Of a stretch of DNA of 64,000 nucleotides, positions 53,794 through 63,229 are shown one piece after another (position 1 is the stretch's first letter; every line of letters starts with the position of its first letter). Made by a program: the position numbers and the translations under genes. This DNA comes from Nitrospira sp. (GTDB lineage: Bacteria; Nitrospirota; Nitrospiria; Nitrospirales; Nitrospiraceae), in the NCBI GenBank assembly GCA_016715825.1, contig JADJXO010000011.1:1-64000 (forward strand), read 5' to 3'. The notes under the pieces are model-generated. The model was not told the origin of the DNA and made no database searches. It was given only the letters and a program-made list of their open reading frames with translations.

Positions 53794-54345
53794 ATGAGTG
53801 ATCTCGTCTGTATTGCATTCAAAGACTCGAGTACGGCTGATCGGGTGCTGAACGAACTTCGAGCAATGGAAACTGAGTACATCCTGGATCTAGAGGACGC
53901 GGTCATCGTCGTTCGTGATATGGACGGCAAAGTCCATTTGAAACAGTGCGTCGATGTCTTCGGAGGAGCCACAACTCAGGGCGTGGCGCTCGGCGTATTG
54001 TGGGGAGGATTGATGGGACTTTTGTTTATGAATCCCCTGGCGGGTCTACTGGGCAGCCTCGCGGGTGGTGCGGGTGGCGGGGCTATCACCGTCGCCGCCA
54101 GTGAGTTCGGCCTCCTCAGTGATTATGGGATCCCGGACAATTTTATTCGATCCTTGGGGAGTACCATCGGACGAGGGGCCTCTGCGATCTTTCTCCTCAT
54201 TCGCAGCGCTGATCAAGAGAAGGTACTGAGCAGGGTGTCACAGCACGAGGGAACGATTCTCAAGACCTCACTCAGTCCCGAACAGGAGGACAAACTACGA
54301 TCGGCTCTCACCCGACAGCACGAGCAAACGACGAGCAAGAAATAG
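53794..54345 (+). CDS. DUF1269-type membrane protein
   Basis: 183 aa. N-terminal block LVCIAFKDSSTADRVLNELR and a long Gly-rich hydrophobic centre (GLMGLLFMNPLAGLLGSLAGG) match the DUF1269 family. Found in many stress-related gene sets; function unknown. AAGGAG upstream. It is divergent from ccmA; the 247-bp gap between them holds nothing recognised. Confidence 0.75.
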   Translation: MSDLVCIAFKDSSTADRVLNELRAMETEYILDLEDAVIVVRDMDGKVHLKQCVDVFGGATTQGVALGVLWGGLMGLLFMNPLAGLLGSLAGGAGGGAITVAASEFGLLSDYGIPDNFIRSLGSTIGRGASAIFLLIRSADQEKVLSRVSQHEGTILKTSLSPEQEDKLRSALTRQHEQTTSKK

Positions 54346-54491
54346 ACTGGTCGGTTGTCTAACCATGCTCAGTGCGCAAAGATAAAGCTTTATCGCCTCC
54401 GTTAGGGGAGAGACCCTACCTGTTGACTTAATGGGAAAAGTGCTGTCGCCTCTTAGCGGTAGTTGAGCACCATAGCTGACCGCGATCGACT

Positions 54492-54527
54492 GGGAGACCC
54501 CCTCTACGAGCGTAGTGGGGGTCTCCC
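54492..54527. terminator. Terminator hairpin between convergent genes
   Basis: Stem GGGAGACCCCC / GGGGGTCTCCC (54492-54502, 54517-54527) with an inner five-base stem (CTACG/CGTAG). It lies between the DUF1269 gene and the CZB-domain gene. Confidence 0.65.
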
Positions 54528-54541
54528 TATTCAGTTCTTCA

Positions 54542-54916
54542 TCAGGCCGCTTTGGCCGCTTTCCTCTTCCACTCCACCATTTTCGCAGTCAGTCGAGAGG
54601 AAGCGGCGGTGTACTCACCGTGCAATCCGACCGATGCCTCAGCGCCAGCTTTGTCCCCAACCTGCACTTTGGTCACTACCTCGGCAGCAGCTTTGTGGAA
54701 GGCCTTGTGCAAGTCTAGAACTTCTTTATAGTGCGGGTCAGACGCCGCTGAGCTTCCGGAGAGGCCATAGAGCCACTTGCCGAATTCACATCGATTGTCG
54801 ACACTGACGTCTGCAGGATTCAGTGACAATGTCCCCGCGATATTTTGCCTGAGTTTCGTTTTCCAGAGACCATGGGCTCCAACAGCCTTGTCGATCTGCT
54901 CAGCGATGTTTGACAT
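54542..54916 (-). CDS. CZB-domain (chemoreceptor zinc-binding) protein
   Basis: 124 aa from ATG 54916 (GAGGAGGGA upstream). CZB-like: HGLWKTKLRQNI, NRCEFGKWLYG (the Cys of the zinc site), the HKAFHKAA motif and later His (GLHGEY). Stand-alone; could bind zinc or oxidants and regulate a partner, e.g. a diguanylate cyclase. No chemotaxis gene nearby. Confidence 0.7.
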   Translation of the reverse strand: MSNIAEQIDKAVGAHGLWKTKLRQNIAGTLSLNPADVSVDNRCEFGKWLYGLSGSSAASDPHYKEVLDLHKAFHKAAAEVVTKVQVGDKAGAEASVGLHGEYTAASSRLTAKMVEWKRKAAKAA

Positions 54917-55029
54917 GCTCCCTCCTCTGCAAAAGATAAAGTAGCCCGCAACCTCATTATCGGCTAAACGAATAGAAACCTTGATAGAGGCTATGGAATT
55001 GCCAGCCTGCATATCGAGAGAGGATCCAG

Positions 55030-55389
55030 CTAGTGAGGTCGCTTGGTCAGTGCTTTGTAGCGTTCCCAGACGTGTGCGAGGGAACTGATGCGGGCAGGGT
55101 TCTCGAATTCGCCTTCCTCTAGACTCGAGGTCGCAGTACACGCCAGCATTCCGAAGAACCAGGCAACAATGCCGCACACCGGAATGCCGATCATGATCAA
55201 CAACATGCCCGGTCCGTCGCTGGTCCAATGCGCTTTATGACCGACAGCCATGAGCCCAAAAGCTGCTGCAGCAGCAACCAACGCAATGACTACGGCAAGA
55301 CCTCGTGCGAGATACCGGAGGACCCTGCTTCCTGAGGCGAGGGCCCACATGAACGCGACAAGGAGGACAGCCCATACGATAATACTCAT
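55030..55389 (-). CDS. Small inner-membrane protein, unknown
   Basis: 119 aa from ATG 55389. Three hydrophobic segments (residues 1-18, 26-50 and 62-86). No family recognised. Same direction as the CZB gene, 113 bases upstream of it. Confidence 0.5.
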   Translation of the reverse strand: MSIIVWAVLLVAFMWALASGSRVLRYLARGLAVVIALVAAAAAFGLMAVGHKAHWTSDGPGMLLIMIGIPVCGIVAWFFGMLACTATSSLEEGEFENPARISSLAHVWERYKALTKRPH

Positions 55390-55604
55390 CTCGAGTACTC
55401 CCTGAAACAGGACCTCCCTCCACCCTATCCCGAAGGACCCCATTTTCGAAGGGAAATACCAAATCAGGGCTGCTCATTCTTCAACCCAAACGGCCTCCTC
55501 CTGATTCCATTCAGTCGGTATGCGTCTACTCAGCCGTTATGCTAGAGTGGGAAAATTGTGGGTTGCTTCCCGGCAATACGACATAAGGAAATGTGGGGTG
55601 GATA

Positions 55605-56063
55605 ATGAAACATTTGGCGTCCTCTATGGGTCTGCTCGCTGGCCTGCTCTGTGGAGTCTCGCTGGTGCAGGCAGAAGGCCTGTTCGACAAGATGCTGGAT
55701 CGGGCCATCGATAGTGCTGAGAGAAAGACGCAGAATCGGATCAACCAGCGAATCGATCAAACGATCGATAAAGGTCTGAACAAGACAGAAGAAACCATGC
55801 ATTGCGTCGCGACCGACCAAGAGTGCTTCAAAAGAGCAAAAGAAGAAGGGAAGCAAGTGTCCGTCGTCAGTGCCCCTTCGAGTTCCGATTCCGTGAAATG
55901 TGCAGTGACCGACACCAGCTGTCTCAAGCAGGCCAAAACACAGGGCAAGAAAGTTGAGATTGTAGACGAAGCAGACCTCGATACCCTCCGCTGCTCCGTG
56001 TCCGATGGAGCTTGTCTGACGCGAGCAAAGTCTTTAGGGAAAAAGGTCGAAATCGTTGATTGA
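55605..56063 (+). CDS. Secreted protein with three Cys-containing tandem repeats
   Basis: 152 aa from ATG 55605. Signal peptide (LLCGVSLVQAEG). After a coiled-coil-like stretch (DRAIDSAERKTQNRINQR), three copies of a roughly 24-residue unit follow: HCVATDQECFKRAKEEGKQV, KCAVTDTSCLKQAKTQGKKV, RCSVSDGACLTRAKSLGKKV. Each has two Cys, likely one disulfide per unit. Unknown function. Confidence 0.7.
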   Translation: MKHLASSMGLLAGLLCGVSLVQAEGLFDKMLDRAIDSAERKTQNRINQRIDQTIDKGLNKTEETMHCVATDQECFKRAKEEGKQVSVVSAPSSSDSVKCAVTDTSCLKQAKTQGKKVEIVDEADLDTLRCSVSDGACLTRAKSLGKKVEIVD

Positions 56064-56098
56064 TAGATATCACCAACATTCCGAAGAGGCTCGTTGCC

Positions 56099-56398
56099 TT
56101 ACCGCCTCGCCTTTCGTGAGCCTTTGGGACGAGGGTCAGCCGCAAGCACCTCGTGGGCTTTTGCAAGCGCATCCCGTAATGCGACGAGGTTCTTTCCTGG
56201 CGTGCTGACTTTCGGTTGCTCCTTCAGGAACCGAACTGCCGCACGAACCAATGCCTGCAGCGTCTCTTTCATATTTCCCGCGTCAACCTCGTGCCCCAAC
56301 GCCGCTGCACGAGCCATGGCCAATCGTCGGCGTGGTCCCATGTACGGTTCCGGAGCAATCGGATTGTCTTTTTCAAGCTCGGGCCGTCTGAATATCAT
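56099..56398 (-). CDS. Hypothetical helical protein
   Basis: 99 aa, ATG with AAGGGGGA upstream. Mostly charged and helical; a Lys/Arg-rich C-terminus (PRPKGSRKARR) hints at nucleic-acid binding. No family recognised. Confidence 0.5.
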   Translation of the reverse strand: MIFRRPELEKDNPIAPEPYMGPRRRLAMARAAALGHEVDAGNMKETLQALVRAAVRFLKEQPKVSTPGKNLVALRDALAKAHEVLAADPRPKGSRKARR

Positions 56399-56469
56399 TC
56401 TCCCCCTTCATGGCCGCACCCACAAGACCATCGGCCTATAGATTTGCTGCACATCTTCCCACCAAGTCT

Positions 56470-57009
56470 CTACAGTTTGCAGGCCTCCTCTGCGATTTCC
56501 GGACCTGGGACAGGGTGCTCGTGAGCCTGCCTCACGTAATTGCGGCAATCCATCTCAGCCCCTTCCTTCGAAGCTTTTCCTTCGCTGACTAATCGCCGCC
56601 AGTGGGTCAGGCGATCAGCAAAGGGGGCGTACCGGCATGCCTCTTTCTCAGAGGACTGCTCCGCAAGTTGTTGACATTTGATCGCCCAGAGCTCCGGTGT
56701 CAGCGCACCACTTTCAGCCGACCTGGTCAATTCGTAGCGCTTGTCGGCAAACGACCCGAATGCACAGATGCCAGGATCCACCGGGGGCGGCGCCGCATGA
56801 TTTCGATCAACCGTATTGAGCATCTGCCGGCAGTTCGTCTCACCAGCCTCCTTTGAAATCAGTCCCTTCTCAATCTGTTGCTTGGTTTCCGTCCGCCGTT
56901 CATCAAACTCAGATTTGGACAGGAGTGCCGGGGCCCCGACCACCAACGCTGTCGTCGTCGGACATCCGCTCAAAACGAAGGGTAAAAGGCCAAGGAAAAG
57001 AAGTCGCAT
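56470..57009 (-). CDS. Envelope lipoprotein, unknown
   Basis: 179 aa from ATG 57009 (GAGG seven bases upstream; longer starts exist). Signal peptide with lipobox LSGC. Cys residues recur in NCRQML, KCQQLA and DCRNYV, in three similar short segments (GLISKEAGETNC, GALTPELWAIKC, GKASKEGAEMDC) suggesting an internal repeat of about 60 residues. Not assigned. Confidence 0.65.
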   Translation of the reverse strand: MRLLFLGLLPFVLSGCPTTTALVVGAPALLSKSEFDERRTETKQQIEKGLISKEAGETNCRQMLNTVDRNHAAPPPVDPGICAFGSFADKRYELTRSAESGALTPELWAIKCQQLAEQSSEKEACRYAPFADRLTHWRRLVSEGKASKEGAEMDCRNYVRQAHEHPVPGPEIAEEACKL

Positions 57010-57325
57010 CGGTAACCTCGCTTTCATAAGCAGGACTGACGACACCAGTGGTTTGCGCGCGATCATACGGGCAACCCCCGCTGGAGATCAAGATTCTGCC
57101 CGCGGTCGGTAACCGGTAAAGCTCTCTATATCGAATGACCGCATTGACATGGACACTGGCCAAAGTGCAACATGCGCCTATCGTTGATTGATAGTTGCGT
57201 TTATGTCGAGAAAGTGGAGAAGTAATTTCCATTGTGGCCCGTTTCGGCACATGCGAGAAGGAGACCGAACGAGGCCATGGTAAATAGTACAGAGCTAAAT
57301 CTTACAGAATAAGGAGGCCAGAATC

Positions 57326-57673
57326 ATGGCATTGCTGATTACCGACGAATGCATCAACTGTGGAGCTTGTCTGCCGGAATGCCCGAACGAGGCCATCTTC
57401 GAAACCCGCAGCGACGCGGAATCGAAGGGGAATCACGTGGGCGACGGTCAGGGAGTGGGAGACAATATCTACGTGATTGCCCACGATCGCTGCACTGAGT
57501 GTGTCGGCCATTATGACGAACCGCAATGTGCAGCAGTCTGTCCCGTCGATGATTGCTGCATTTCTGATCCCGTCTACCCTGAGGCGTCCGACGTCTTACT
57601 GGAAAAGGCGAAGCAACTCAACCCGGACAAGCCGATCGATCCGGCAAAAGTCTGGAGCGGCGTACGGAACTGA
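57326..57673 (+). CDS. YfhL-type 2[4Fe-4S] ferredoxin
   Basis: 115 aa. Two cluster motifs: CINCGACLPECP and CTECVGHYDEPQCAAVCP, the second with the long insertion seen in YfhL-like ferredoxins, preceded by a loop of about 30 residues. AAGGAGG upstream. Low-potential electron carrier; the partner is unknown. Confidence 0.9.
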   Translation: MALLITDECINCGACLPECPNEAIFETRSDAESKGNHVGDGQGVGDNIYVIAHDRCTECVGHYDEPQCAAVCPVDDCCISDPVYPEASDVLLEKAKQLNPDKPIDPAKVWSGVRN

Positions 57674-57688
57674 GACGTTTTTCCTCGA

Positions 57689-57733
57689 GAATCCGTACCG
57701 TTTGAGATTAATCCAATCTCGGCGGTACGGTTC
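57689..57733. terminator. Long hairpin after the ferredoxin gene
   Basis: Outer stem of about 11 bp (GAATCCGTACCG / CGGTACGGTTC, with a mismatch) and inner stem GAGATT/AATCTC; 16 bases after the stop. No T-run. Confidence 0.5.
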
Positions 57734-57769
57734 TGTGTCACCTTCCCGACATAGGTGAAACGATGCATC

Positions 57770-58072
57770 ATGGCTGACAAGATGCCCCGGTTCATGACAA
57801 ACGCAACCGTCATTAAGGCGTTAGCGAAGGTGTTCGCGTTCCAGGCCATCGAGATCGATCTCCTGCGTGCTCGTGCTGGGATCTCTGATGCGGACTGGAA
57901 GACCATGAAGACCGAAGCGTTTAAGAAAACGTACGCGAAGCAACGTGCGTTTTATGAAGACCGCTTGACGGGTGCATTCGCATTGGAGCGTATTTCTCAG
58001 TCTGAACGGGAAACAAGACTGCTGGAACTCTGGTTAAAACAGAGTGAAGAGTCCCCCAAAGAGGAACCCTAA
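57770..58072 (+). CDS. Hypothetical soluble protein
   Basis: 100 aa from ATG 57770 (an in-frame alternative at 57755). Helical; ISDADWKTMKTEAFKKTY and SERETRLLELWLK. Similar small proteins are common, but no family is recognised. Same strand as the ferredoxin. Confidence 0.5.
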   Translation: MADKMPRFMTNATVIKALAKVFAFQAIEIDLLRARAGISDADWKTMKTEAFKKTYAKQRAFYEDRLTGAFALERISQSERETRLLELWLKQSEESPKEEP

Positions 58073-58128
58073 GCCACCCGTATCGACATCCTTTCGCCGA
58101 CTGATGCGGGTGCTACAGGGCCTCTCTC

Positions 58129-58392
58129 TCAGAGCCGGCTTCGGAGCCGCTCATAGCCCTTCTTTAGCTCTTCGATCGCCATGCCCAACGCAGCACCGAC
58201 GGATTCCGCTGTCTTCCCAACCTCTTCTCGCGCTGCCTCCAATTTGGGCTTAACCTCATCCCACTGGGTTTCCAGACGAGCCCATTCGTCTTTGGCATCC
58301 GCCTTTGCGAGGTGAAGTTGAACCTGAAGTTCATCACGCTGTTGTTTGAGATGATCCAGCGCTTTGGTCATCTGTTCTTTAACATCTGACAT
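58129..58392 (-). CDS. Hypothetical coiled-coil protein
   Basis: 87 aa, highly charged, heptad-like throughout (HLKQQRDELQVQLHLAKADA). GGGAG-like ribosome-binding site. No known family. Confidence 0.5.
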   Translation of the reverse strand: MSDVKEQMTKALDHLKQQRDELQVQLHLAKADAKDEWARLETQWDEVKPKLEAAREEVGKTAESVGAALGMAIEELKKGYERLRSRL

Positions 58393-58748
58393 ACGATGTG
58401 CTCCCTTGTTGGACGTGAAGGGTTCTTCTTGTATAGTCTGCCCGTCATGGCGAGGTTAGTCGCTCAATGAAATTGCAATGCCATGCGACCAAAGCCGGTT
58501 GTCTATTCTATCCCGCCGAATCTCACAGAACTAGCCCCCTACCCAGGAAACCCTTATTTGATCAGGGCCAGGTCCTACGTGTACAGACACTGCCCTCGTA
58601 AAGTCACACTTGCAGAGGGCACCAAACTCGGTGATACTATCTGAGTATGACCATGATAGAGTCATGCTTGCTCAAGACCGTGGGCTGAGCAGAAGAGTTC
58701 AAGAATCCTGCAACCGACCGTGCATGATTGACGGCAGGAGAGACGACA
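58393..58748. other. Intergenic region upstream of first cupredoxin-like gene
   Basis: 356 bases, no gene recognised. The piece CTCGTAAA...TTGCAGAG (about 58595-58617) has a counterpart upstream of the second paralogue (about 61081-61107), so promoter regions may have been duplicated together with the genes. Confidence 0.4.
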
Positions 58749-59525
58749 ATGCCACGACATATCAGAATGGGATTCTGGCTCACGGCAGGGACGCTCCTAG
58801 TGCTATCGACCTGCCTGAGCACTGAGGCCTGGGCCTATCAACCAGGACCCGTGAAGAACGGGGCCGTCGTACGTGGATCAGTGACCGTCACCGGGACTGT
58901 CCCGGCACCAAAAGAATTCGAGTTGCGTCGCTATCCAGACCACGAATTTTGCAGCGAACTGTCCGATACACAAGGGTATCGGAGCCTGCGGGAAGTGACC
59001 TTCAGACCGGATGGAGGCCTCAAAGACGTCGTGGTGGCGATAGAAGGTGTGGAGCACGGTAAGCCCTTCTCCTTCACCGATGCGGAGGTCGAAGCGGATC
59101 TCTGTCGGTTTCTCCCGTTCGTCACCGTGATCAATGATACGCGGCAAGTCACGGTGTTCAACCGAGACCCAGTCCCTCACGACATCCAAGGGTTGGCGAT
59201 CGATCAGCCTGAAAGTGATATGGTCTTCTACCAGCCCTCGGTAGAAGCCAGTGGGACTACCGCCAACATACAGCTGGCGAAAGGGCAACACGTATTCACG
59301 ATGCGCTGCAGCCTCCACCCCTATATGCAGAACTGGGGTTACGCTGTCGACAATCCCTATTATGCCGTCACGGACGCGTCTGGCGCATTCTCGATCGAAG
59401 ATCTCCCGCCAGGGACCTATCGCCTCAAGGCCTGGCATCCTATACTCGGCACGCACGAACAGGAACTCACGGTGGCCGCCAATGAGACGATTTCGGTGGA
59501 ACTGTGGTTTAAGGCCAACTTCTGA
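58749..59525 (+). CDS. Blue-copper-like protein with carboxypeptidase-regulatory-like tail (copy 1)
   Basis: 258 aa from ATG 58749. Signal peptide to about residue 29. Cupredoxin-like region with VPHDIQG as first His and MRCSLHPYM as C-x2-H-x2-M, i.e. type-1 copper ligands. C-terminal domain SGAFSIEDLPPGTYRLKAW is a carboxypeptidase-regulatory-like fold. A periplasmic copper electron carrier is a reasonable guess. Paralogue at 61326. Confidence 0.7.
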   Translation: MPRHIRMGFWLTAGTLLVLSTCLSTEAWAYQPGPVKNGAVVRGSVTVTGTVPAPKEFELRRYPDHEFCSELSDTQGYRSLREVTFRPDGGLKDVVVAIEGVEHGKPFSFTDAEVEADLCRFLPFVTVINDTRQVTVFNRDPVPHDIQGLAIDQPESDMVFYQPSVEASGTTANIQLAKGQHVFTMRCSLHPYMQNWGYAVDNPYYAVTDASGAFSIEDLPPGTYRLKAWHPILGTHEQELTVAANETISVELWFKANF

Positions 59526-59609
59526 CAGGAACCGTTTCGATCCTGAGGTCCTGGAAAAGGTATCCAGCCTCACGCTTTTTAAAGCTCCTACAAACGGACA
59601 GCTTGGGAA

Positions 59610-60818
59610 TTAATGCAAGGACACCAGTTGCTGATACAGACTTCGGGTTTCCTTGGCAATGGCAGCCCAGCTAAAAAGTTGTTCTGCTCGTCGTCGACCG
59701 GCTTGAGCAAACTGCTCACGCATCCCACTGTCCGCCATCAGACGATTGACGGCGGCCGCTAAATCCCGCTCGAATTTTTTGGGGCTGAGTGGAGTAAAGG
59801 GAGATTCCGGCATCTGCTGGACCGGGACCAGGAGGCCGGTTTCTCCATCTTCAACGACCTCTGGAATCCCTCCAACAGCAGATGCAACCACAGCCGTCTC
59901 GCAAGCCATCGCTTCAAGGTTGATAATTCCAAACGGTTCATAGATAGAGGGACAACAAAAGACCGCCGCGTGTGAATAGAATTGGATCACGCTTCGCTTG
60001 TCCAGCATTTCGGGAATCCAGATCACACCAGGTCTGGCAGCAGAGACCTCTTTGACCGCAGCCTCCATTTCAGCGGCGATTTCTGCGGTATCGGGAGCCC
60101 CGGCACAGAGCACCACCTGGAAATCAGCGTCGAAATATTTGATGGCTCGAACCAGATGGATGATGCCTTTCTGACGGGTAATTCGTCCGACAAACAACAC
60201 AAACGGCTTGGACGGATCTACCCCGTAGCGTTGCAGTGCGTCGGCCGATGATTGTTTCTGATATTCATTTGGATCAATGCCATTGTGGATGACCTTGATC
60301 TTCTCTTCAGCGATGCGAAAATGGTGCAGGATATCCTGTTTGGTTCCATAGGAAACTGCGATCACGGCGTCGGCCATCTCCAGAGCTGCTCGTTCCACCC
60401 AGGAGGAGAAATCGTATCCCCCCTTGAGTTGTTCCCGTTTCCAAGGGCGGAGCGGCTCCAAGGAATGCGTCGTGATGATGAGCGGGATCCCGTAATTCAG
60501 CTTCGCGAGGATTCCACCAAGATGGGTATACCAGGTATGACAATGAACGAGATCGGCCTCAATGCCATGGGTGTTGAAGTGCAAGCCCCTCTGAACGGCA
60601 CCAAACACAGACTCCAAATATTTCGGGCACCCGTAATCGATCTTCTCGAGTTTAAACCCTCTGACGTGCAGGTTCTGCTGTGCCAGATACTGGTCACCAA
60701 AACACCGAACTTCCACCGGAACCAGCTTCGCTAATTCCTTACTCAGGTATTCCACATGAACACCTGCTCCACCATAGGTGTAGGGCGGGTATTCGTTACT
60801 GAGCATCAGCACTTTCAT
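59610..60818 (-). CDS. Glycosyltransferase family 4, glycogen synthase-like
   Basis: 402 aa from the ATG at 60818 (GAAAGAACTC upstream; the longer open frame starts at 60893). GT4 Rossmann pair: NEYPPYTYGGAGVHVEYL at the N-terminus, then FVGRITRQKGIIHLV, IPEMLDKRSVIQFYSHA and PSIYEPFGIINLEAMA with the catalytic E-x7-E. Starts resemble actinobacterial-type glgA/GlgM-like enzymes using ADP- or UDP-glucose. Substrate not proven. Confidence 0.8.
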   Translation of the reverse strand: MKVLMLSNEYPPYTYGGAGVHVEYLSKELAKLVPVEVRCFGDQYLAQQNLHVRGFKLEKIDYGCPKYLESVFGAVQRGLHFNTHGIEADLVHCHTWYTHLGGILAKLNYGIPLIITTHSLEPLRPWKREQLKGGYDFSSWVERAALEMADAVIAVSYGTKQDILHHFRIAEEKIKVIHNGIDPNEYQKQSSADALQRYGVDPSKPFVLFVGRITRQKGIIHLVRAIKYFDADFQVVLCAGAPDTAEIAAEMEAAVKEVSAARPGVIWIPEMLDKRSVIQFYSHAAVFCCPSIYEPFGIINLEAMACETAVVASAVGGIPEVVEDGETGLLVPVQQMPESPFTPLSPKKFERDLAAAVNRLMADSGMREQFAQAGRRRAEQLFSWAAIAKETRSLYQQLVSLH

Positions 60819-61325
60819 GTGGAGAGTTCTTTCTCTGGTCGGTTGAAAACACCTTGCGTCGATATGGGCATCAGATCTTGCTTTATGCGTCAACCGTTAG
60901 CTGCGAAACGACGATATAACTAGTCGACAAAACATTCAAGCCCACGACCAGTTGCCCATCACTCCTCAAAGTTCAAGACTTAGATTCTGGAGATCAAAAA
61001 AGATATCCGACTCCGCAATCATCGCCATAAATTGGTGATCCCTCTCCCCATTACGACGACACCGGGGTTACTAGCACCGTTCTCGTAAACTCCCCAGTTG
61101 CAGAGAGTTGGCTGACTTAGCCATACTCTCTAGAGGATATCCACCATTGAACAATTCCTTTCGAGAGAGGGCGCACGCAGAAGACTCACGCTCAAGCGTG
61201 GCGGTAGATGAGGTCCAACGGGAAGTTGCCGTTTCGCCTGAACTCCCGAAGTAATTGCGCTATGCCAATGCTTCGGGCATTCTGCAACTGACGTCGAGGA
61301 ATCAGTGCTGGCAGGAGGACCGCCG
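60819..61325. other. Divergent intergenic region
   Basis: 507 bases between the glycosyltransferase gene (-) and the second cupredoxin-like gene (+). Contains a duplicate of the CTCGTAAA...TTGCAGAG piece (about 61081-61107). No gene recognised. Confidence 0.4.
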
Positions 61326-62102
61326 GTGAAACGACATATCCGAACCAGAATCCAGCTGACCGCAAGCGTGCTTGCCGTGCTGACGTGCTGGTTGGGAACC
61401 GAGGCTTGGGCCTATACGTCGACACTGGTGAAGGATGGGGCTACCGTGCACGGGATCGTAACCGTCACCGAAACCACCCCAGCGCCTCAAGAATTCGAGT
61501 TGCGTCGCTTCCCTGACCACGAATATTGTAGCAAGCTTTCGGATGGCTCTGGATTTCGACTTCTACGAGAAGTGACGGCCCGACCGGACGGGGGATTGAA
61601 AGATGTCGTCGTGGTCGTGGAAGGCGTAGAGCGCGGTAAACCCTTCTCCGTCACTAACGCGAAAGTAGAAGCAACGCTCTGCCAGTTTCTCCCGTTTGTC
61701 ACCGTAGTCGGCAACACACGTCGCGTCACGGTATTCAATCGAGATCCTGTTCCCCACGATATCCAGGGATTTGTTCCCGATCAACCAGGGAACGAGAAGG
61801 TCTTCTCTCGGCCATCGTTACGGGCAAGGGGAACCACCGATCTCGTGCGGCTCGCAGAGGGGCACCATGTCTTTACCATGCAGTGCAGCATGCACCCCTA
61901 CATGCAGAACTGGGGCTATGCCGTCGATACTCCCTATTATGCAGTGACAGATGCGACGGGCTCCTTCTCCATCGAGGACCTCCCGCCTGGAACCTATCGC
62001 CTTAAGGCCTGGCATCCCATTCTTGGGACGCAAGAGCAGGAACTCAACGTGGCCCCGAATGAGACGGTCTCACTCGAGCTGTCGTTTAAAGCCAAGTTCT
62101 GA
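61326..62102 (+). CDS. Blue-copper-like protein with carboxypeptidase-regulatory-like tail (copy 2)
   Basis: 258 aa from GTG 61326 with AGGAGG seven bases upstream. Same layout as copy 1: signal peptide, VPHDIQG, MQCSMHPYM, SIEDLPPGTYRLKAW. The two copies agree over most positions but differ in the leader and between the copper ligands; the extra Met in CSMHPYM is notable. Tandem duplication with a glycosyltransferase gene between. Confidence 0.7.
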   Translation: MKRHIRTRIQLTASVLAVLTCWLGTEAWAYTSTLVKDGATVHGIVTVTETTPAPQEFELRRFPDHEYCSKLSDGSGFRLLREVTARPDGGLKDVVVVVEGVERGKPFSVTNAKVEATLCQFLPFVTVVGNTRRVTVFNRDPVPHDIQGFVPDQPGNEKVFSRPSLRARGTTDLVRLAEGHHVFTMQCSMHPYMQNWGYAVDTPYYAVTDATGSFSIEDLPPGTYRLKAWHPILGTQEQELNVAPNETVSLELSFKAKF

Positions 62103-62192
62103 TTCGTGGTGCACATGCACAACATCTACCCTCCGCCGCTTATTCATGCTCAGAAGATGGCCTTGTCATACGTGCTAGTGACACTGAGAGGA

Positions 62193-62460
62193 ATGACGAG
62201 TGCCATTCACATAGCTCCACCAATCATTGGGAGTTACTCTCCCCGCAGCAAGCTGTGTCTCCTCTACGGGCGAGCGTCCTTTGTGCTGGAGGACGAGACT
62301 GGCTTGGTGCCCGTTGTAGTCTTGGGTAGCTGCGATTGAGGCGTTGCTGAAGGATGGCGATCTTGTGCGCCTGACCGGTTTCGTACAGGTGTTGAAGAGT
62401 GACCCTCCACGGGAGGTCAGAGTCCAGGCAACCGCGATTCAAATCCTCGACTCACACTGA
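62193..62460 (+). pseudogene. OB-fold-like gene with frameshift
   Basis: Frame A: ATG 62193 ... KLCLLYGRASFVLEDETGLV, VPVVVLGS. Frame B continues AAIEALLKDGDLVRLTGFVQ to TGA at 62460. The join near 62325 needs a frame change of one base. The pattern (beta-strand - acidic turn - DGDLVRLTGFV) suggests a small OB-fold protein. Identity is weak. Confidence 0.4.
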
Positions 62461-62673
62461 TTCAGCGACAGCCGCATGACAGCCTGATCCAAAGAAACAT
62501 GGTCCGACGCCTTAATTCTCACCAGCGTGCGCAGAAGGAGATTTTCCCCCTCTCCCCTTGATCATCCGGCGGAAGTGCAAGGCACGAACCGCCTCTCTAT
62601 CTCTTTCCTTGAGCTGCCCCTGCTAAAGGAGGGCTTTGAAATTGCTCTCTGCCTCTCATTCTGGACCGATCTG

Positions 62674-63192
62674 CTATCGAGGCTTGCTTGCATATTCATC
62701 CAGCTTCTTCTCGACATCTTGCAACGTGCGCACGGCATCATTGTATCTTCGTGGTTTACCATCGTGCATTTCCACGTTACCCTTGAGATAAAGGTGAACT
62801 TCGTTCCGATATTCTCGAAGCTCATGCAGCTTGTTGCGAAGCGCCTGTTTGTAAACCCCCTTGGAGTTGAGGCAGTCAATGACTTTGCGAAATTTCGCCT
62901 TTTTCGATACGAGACCATGTTGAACGCCGAATTCGTATAGCAGCGTTTCGATAACTGCCACAACTGGCAGTGTACAATGCCACTCCCACACTGTTCCCGC
63001 AGTGAGTCCAAGATTCCAAGTATTCAAGTGCCATCGATTGATGTCGCATAGCTGAATGATGCAAGCGACCGTTCGTTGCCTTTCATGCGAGAGATACGGC
63101 CACCTCGTTTTTAAATCATAAAGCTTGCGAATGTGGCCCCTGGGGAATTTGATCCGTACAAACTTCTTGTTTGTGTGAGCCGTGTTCGTCAA
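62674..63192 (-). CDS. Hypothetical HEPN-like helical protein, possibly truncated by IS
   Basis: 172 aa from TTG at 63192; the true start may have been lost where the IS element begins. Helical C-terminal half with LRNKLHELREYRNEVHLYLKG, which contains an R-x3/6-H pattern as in HEPN domains. Not assigned. The frame continues into the IS sequence upstream with no meaningful protein. Confidence 0.4.
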   Translation of the reverse strand: MTNTAHTNKKFVRIKFPRGHIRKLYDLKTRWPYLSHERQRTVACIIQLCDINRWHLNTWNLGLTAGTVWEWHCTLPVVAVIETLLYEFGVQHGLVSKKAKFRKVIDCLNSKGVYKQALRNKLHELREYRNEVHLYLKGNVEMHDGKPRRYNDAVRTLQDVEKKLDEYASKPR

Positions 63193-63229
63193 CTCTAGAG
63201 GGGCTCCGGAAATTCGGACAGTGTAGCTA

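Noticed and set aside
54917..55228. N-terminal extension of the CZB protein
   Set aside because: The 104 extra residues show no domain; the ATG at 54916 has GAGGAGGGA.
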